DNA of 64,000 bases from Micromonospora andamanensis (GTDB lineage Bacteria; Actinomycetota; Actinomycetes; Mycobacteriales; Micromonosporaceae), in NCBI RefSeq assembly GCF_016863495.1, contig NZ_BOOZ01000015.1, positions 124,001 to 188,000 of the forward strand, read 5' to 3'. The translations under genes and the position numbers were made by a program. The notes under the pieces were generated by a model. The model did not search any database. It saw nothing but the letters and a program-made list of their open reading frames with translations, and was not told the origin of the DNA. Of the stretch, positions 63,771-64,000 are shown piece after piece. Position 1 is the stretch's first letter; every line of letters starts with the position of its first letter.

Positions 63771-64000
63771 TCAGCCCAGGATTCCCTCGTGGAGCGCGCG
63801 GAGCACCGCGTTCGTGCGGTCCCGGGCGCCGAGTTTGGTGAGGATCGTGGAGACGTGGTTCTTGACGGTCCCCTCGGCGAGGAAGAGGAGTTCGGCGATC
63901 TCCCGGTTGCTGTAGCCCCGCGCCACGAGCCGCAGCACCTCCTGCTCGCGTTCGGTGAGACTCTGCACCGGCGGCGCCTCAGGCCCGACCGGCGACGGCC
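63771..64000 (-). CDS. NarL/FixJ-type response regulator, N-terminus outside window
   Basis: The visible 76 residues are a LuxR-type helix-turn-helix (SLTEREQEVLRLVARGYSNREIAELLFLAEGTVKNHVSTILTKL) preceded by a short linker that remains open to the window edge. The linker and the helix pattern fit a two-component response regulator whose receiver domain lies beyond base 64000. An adjacent sensor kinase would be expected outside the window. Confidence 0.88.
   Translation of the reverse strand, partial: PSPVGPEAPPVQSLTEREQEVLRLVARGYSNREIAELLFLAEGTVKNHVSTILTKLGARDRTNAVLRALHEGILG

Overview
The window is a chromosomal stretch of a very GC-rich actinomycete. Heavy G/C third-codon use, frequent GTG starts, many ATGA/GTGA gene overlaps, an fxs RiPP locus, an iniBAC-like dynamin locus and several secreted polysaccharide-degrading enzymes point to Micromonosporaceae (Micromonospora-like). 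That placement is inferred from gene content, not from a marker gene. I saw no rRNA, tRNA, CRISPR array, transposase or phage gene.

Region 1 (1-6.5 kb) is a sugar-utilisation operon: the 3' part of a GH3 beta-glycosidase, two LplB/YtcP-type permeases, a large LplA-type lipoprotein and a YesL-like membrane protein. It ends in a beta-galactosidase (GH42) gene cut off after about 40 codons. Region 2 (6.4-14.3 kb) holds small accessory genes: an AAC(3)-family acetyltransferase, a MarR/SDR pair with a palindromic operator, an AraC regulator divergent from a methyltransferase, a GH67 alpha-glucuronidase, an AraC-GyrI regulator and a DUF2267 protein. Region 3 (14.3-23.2 kb) resembles the mycobacterial iniR-iniBAC locus. 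An Hsp70-like protein, a large ATPase-LuxR regulator and a roadblock protein are read leftward, and IniB-like, IniA-like and IniC-like (two dynamin GTPases) proteins are read rightward.

Region 4 (23.2-42.6 kb) has a Tat-type lipoprotein propeller, an ECF sigma factor with its membrane partner, a second sugar ABC transporter, a lipoprotein, a TOPRIM protein, two decayed genes (a PEP-utilising swivel domain and a DinB remnant), an intact DinB protein, a secreted GH30 glycosidase with CBM6, an internally duplicated protein of unknown function, tandem repeats, a 126-bp inverted-repeat element, a dehalogenase-fold hydrolase, a SARP-type regulator, a MOSC protein and another hydrolase.

Region 5 (42.6-55.1 kb) is the most interesting. 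It is an fxs RiPP/conflict-type operon read leftward: FxsA precursor ending F-G-S-V-A, FxsB cyclophane-forming radical SAM/SPASM enzyme with a C-terminal HExxH domain, an AAC(3)-family acetyltransferase, TIR-like FxsC, and FxsT, which carries ParA-like, TIR-like, NB-ARC and TPR modules. Immediately upstream on the same strand is a second conflict-type pair: a trypsin-co-occurring (Trypco1/CU044_2847-like) protein coupled to a trypsin-like protease/STAND NTPase/TPR protein. Two NLR-like modules side by side suggest a defence or self-recognition island.

Region 6 (55.2-64 kb) contains a four-gene ABC-2 exporter/regulator operon, a secreted FnIII-CBM2 protein, a frameshifted DinB gene, a DUF305 protein, a secreted LVIVD-repeat protein with a beta-solenoid-like tail, a GH18 chitinase, and the C-terminal end of a NarL-type response regulator that runs off the window.
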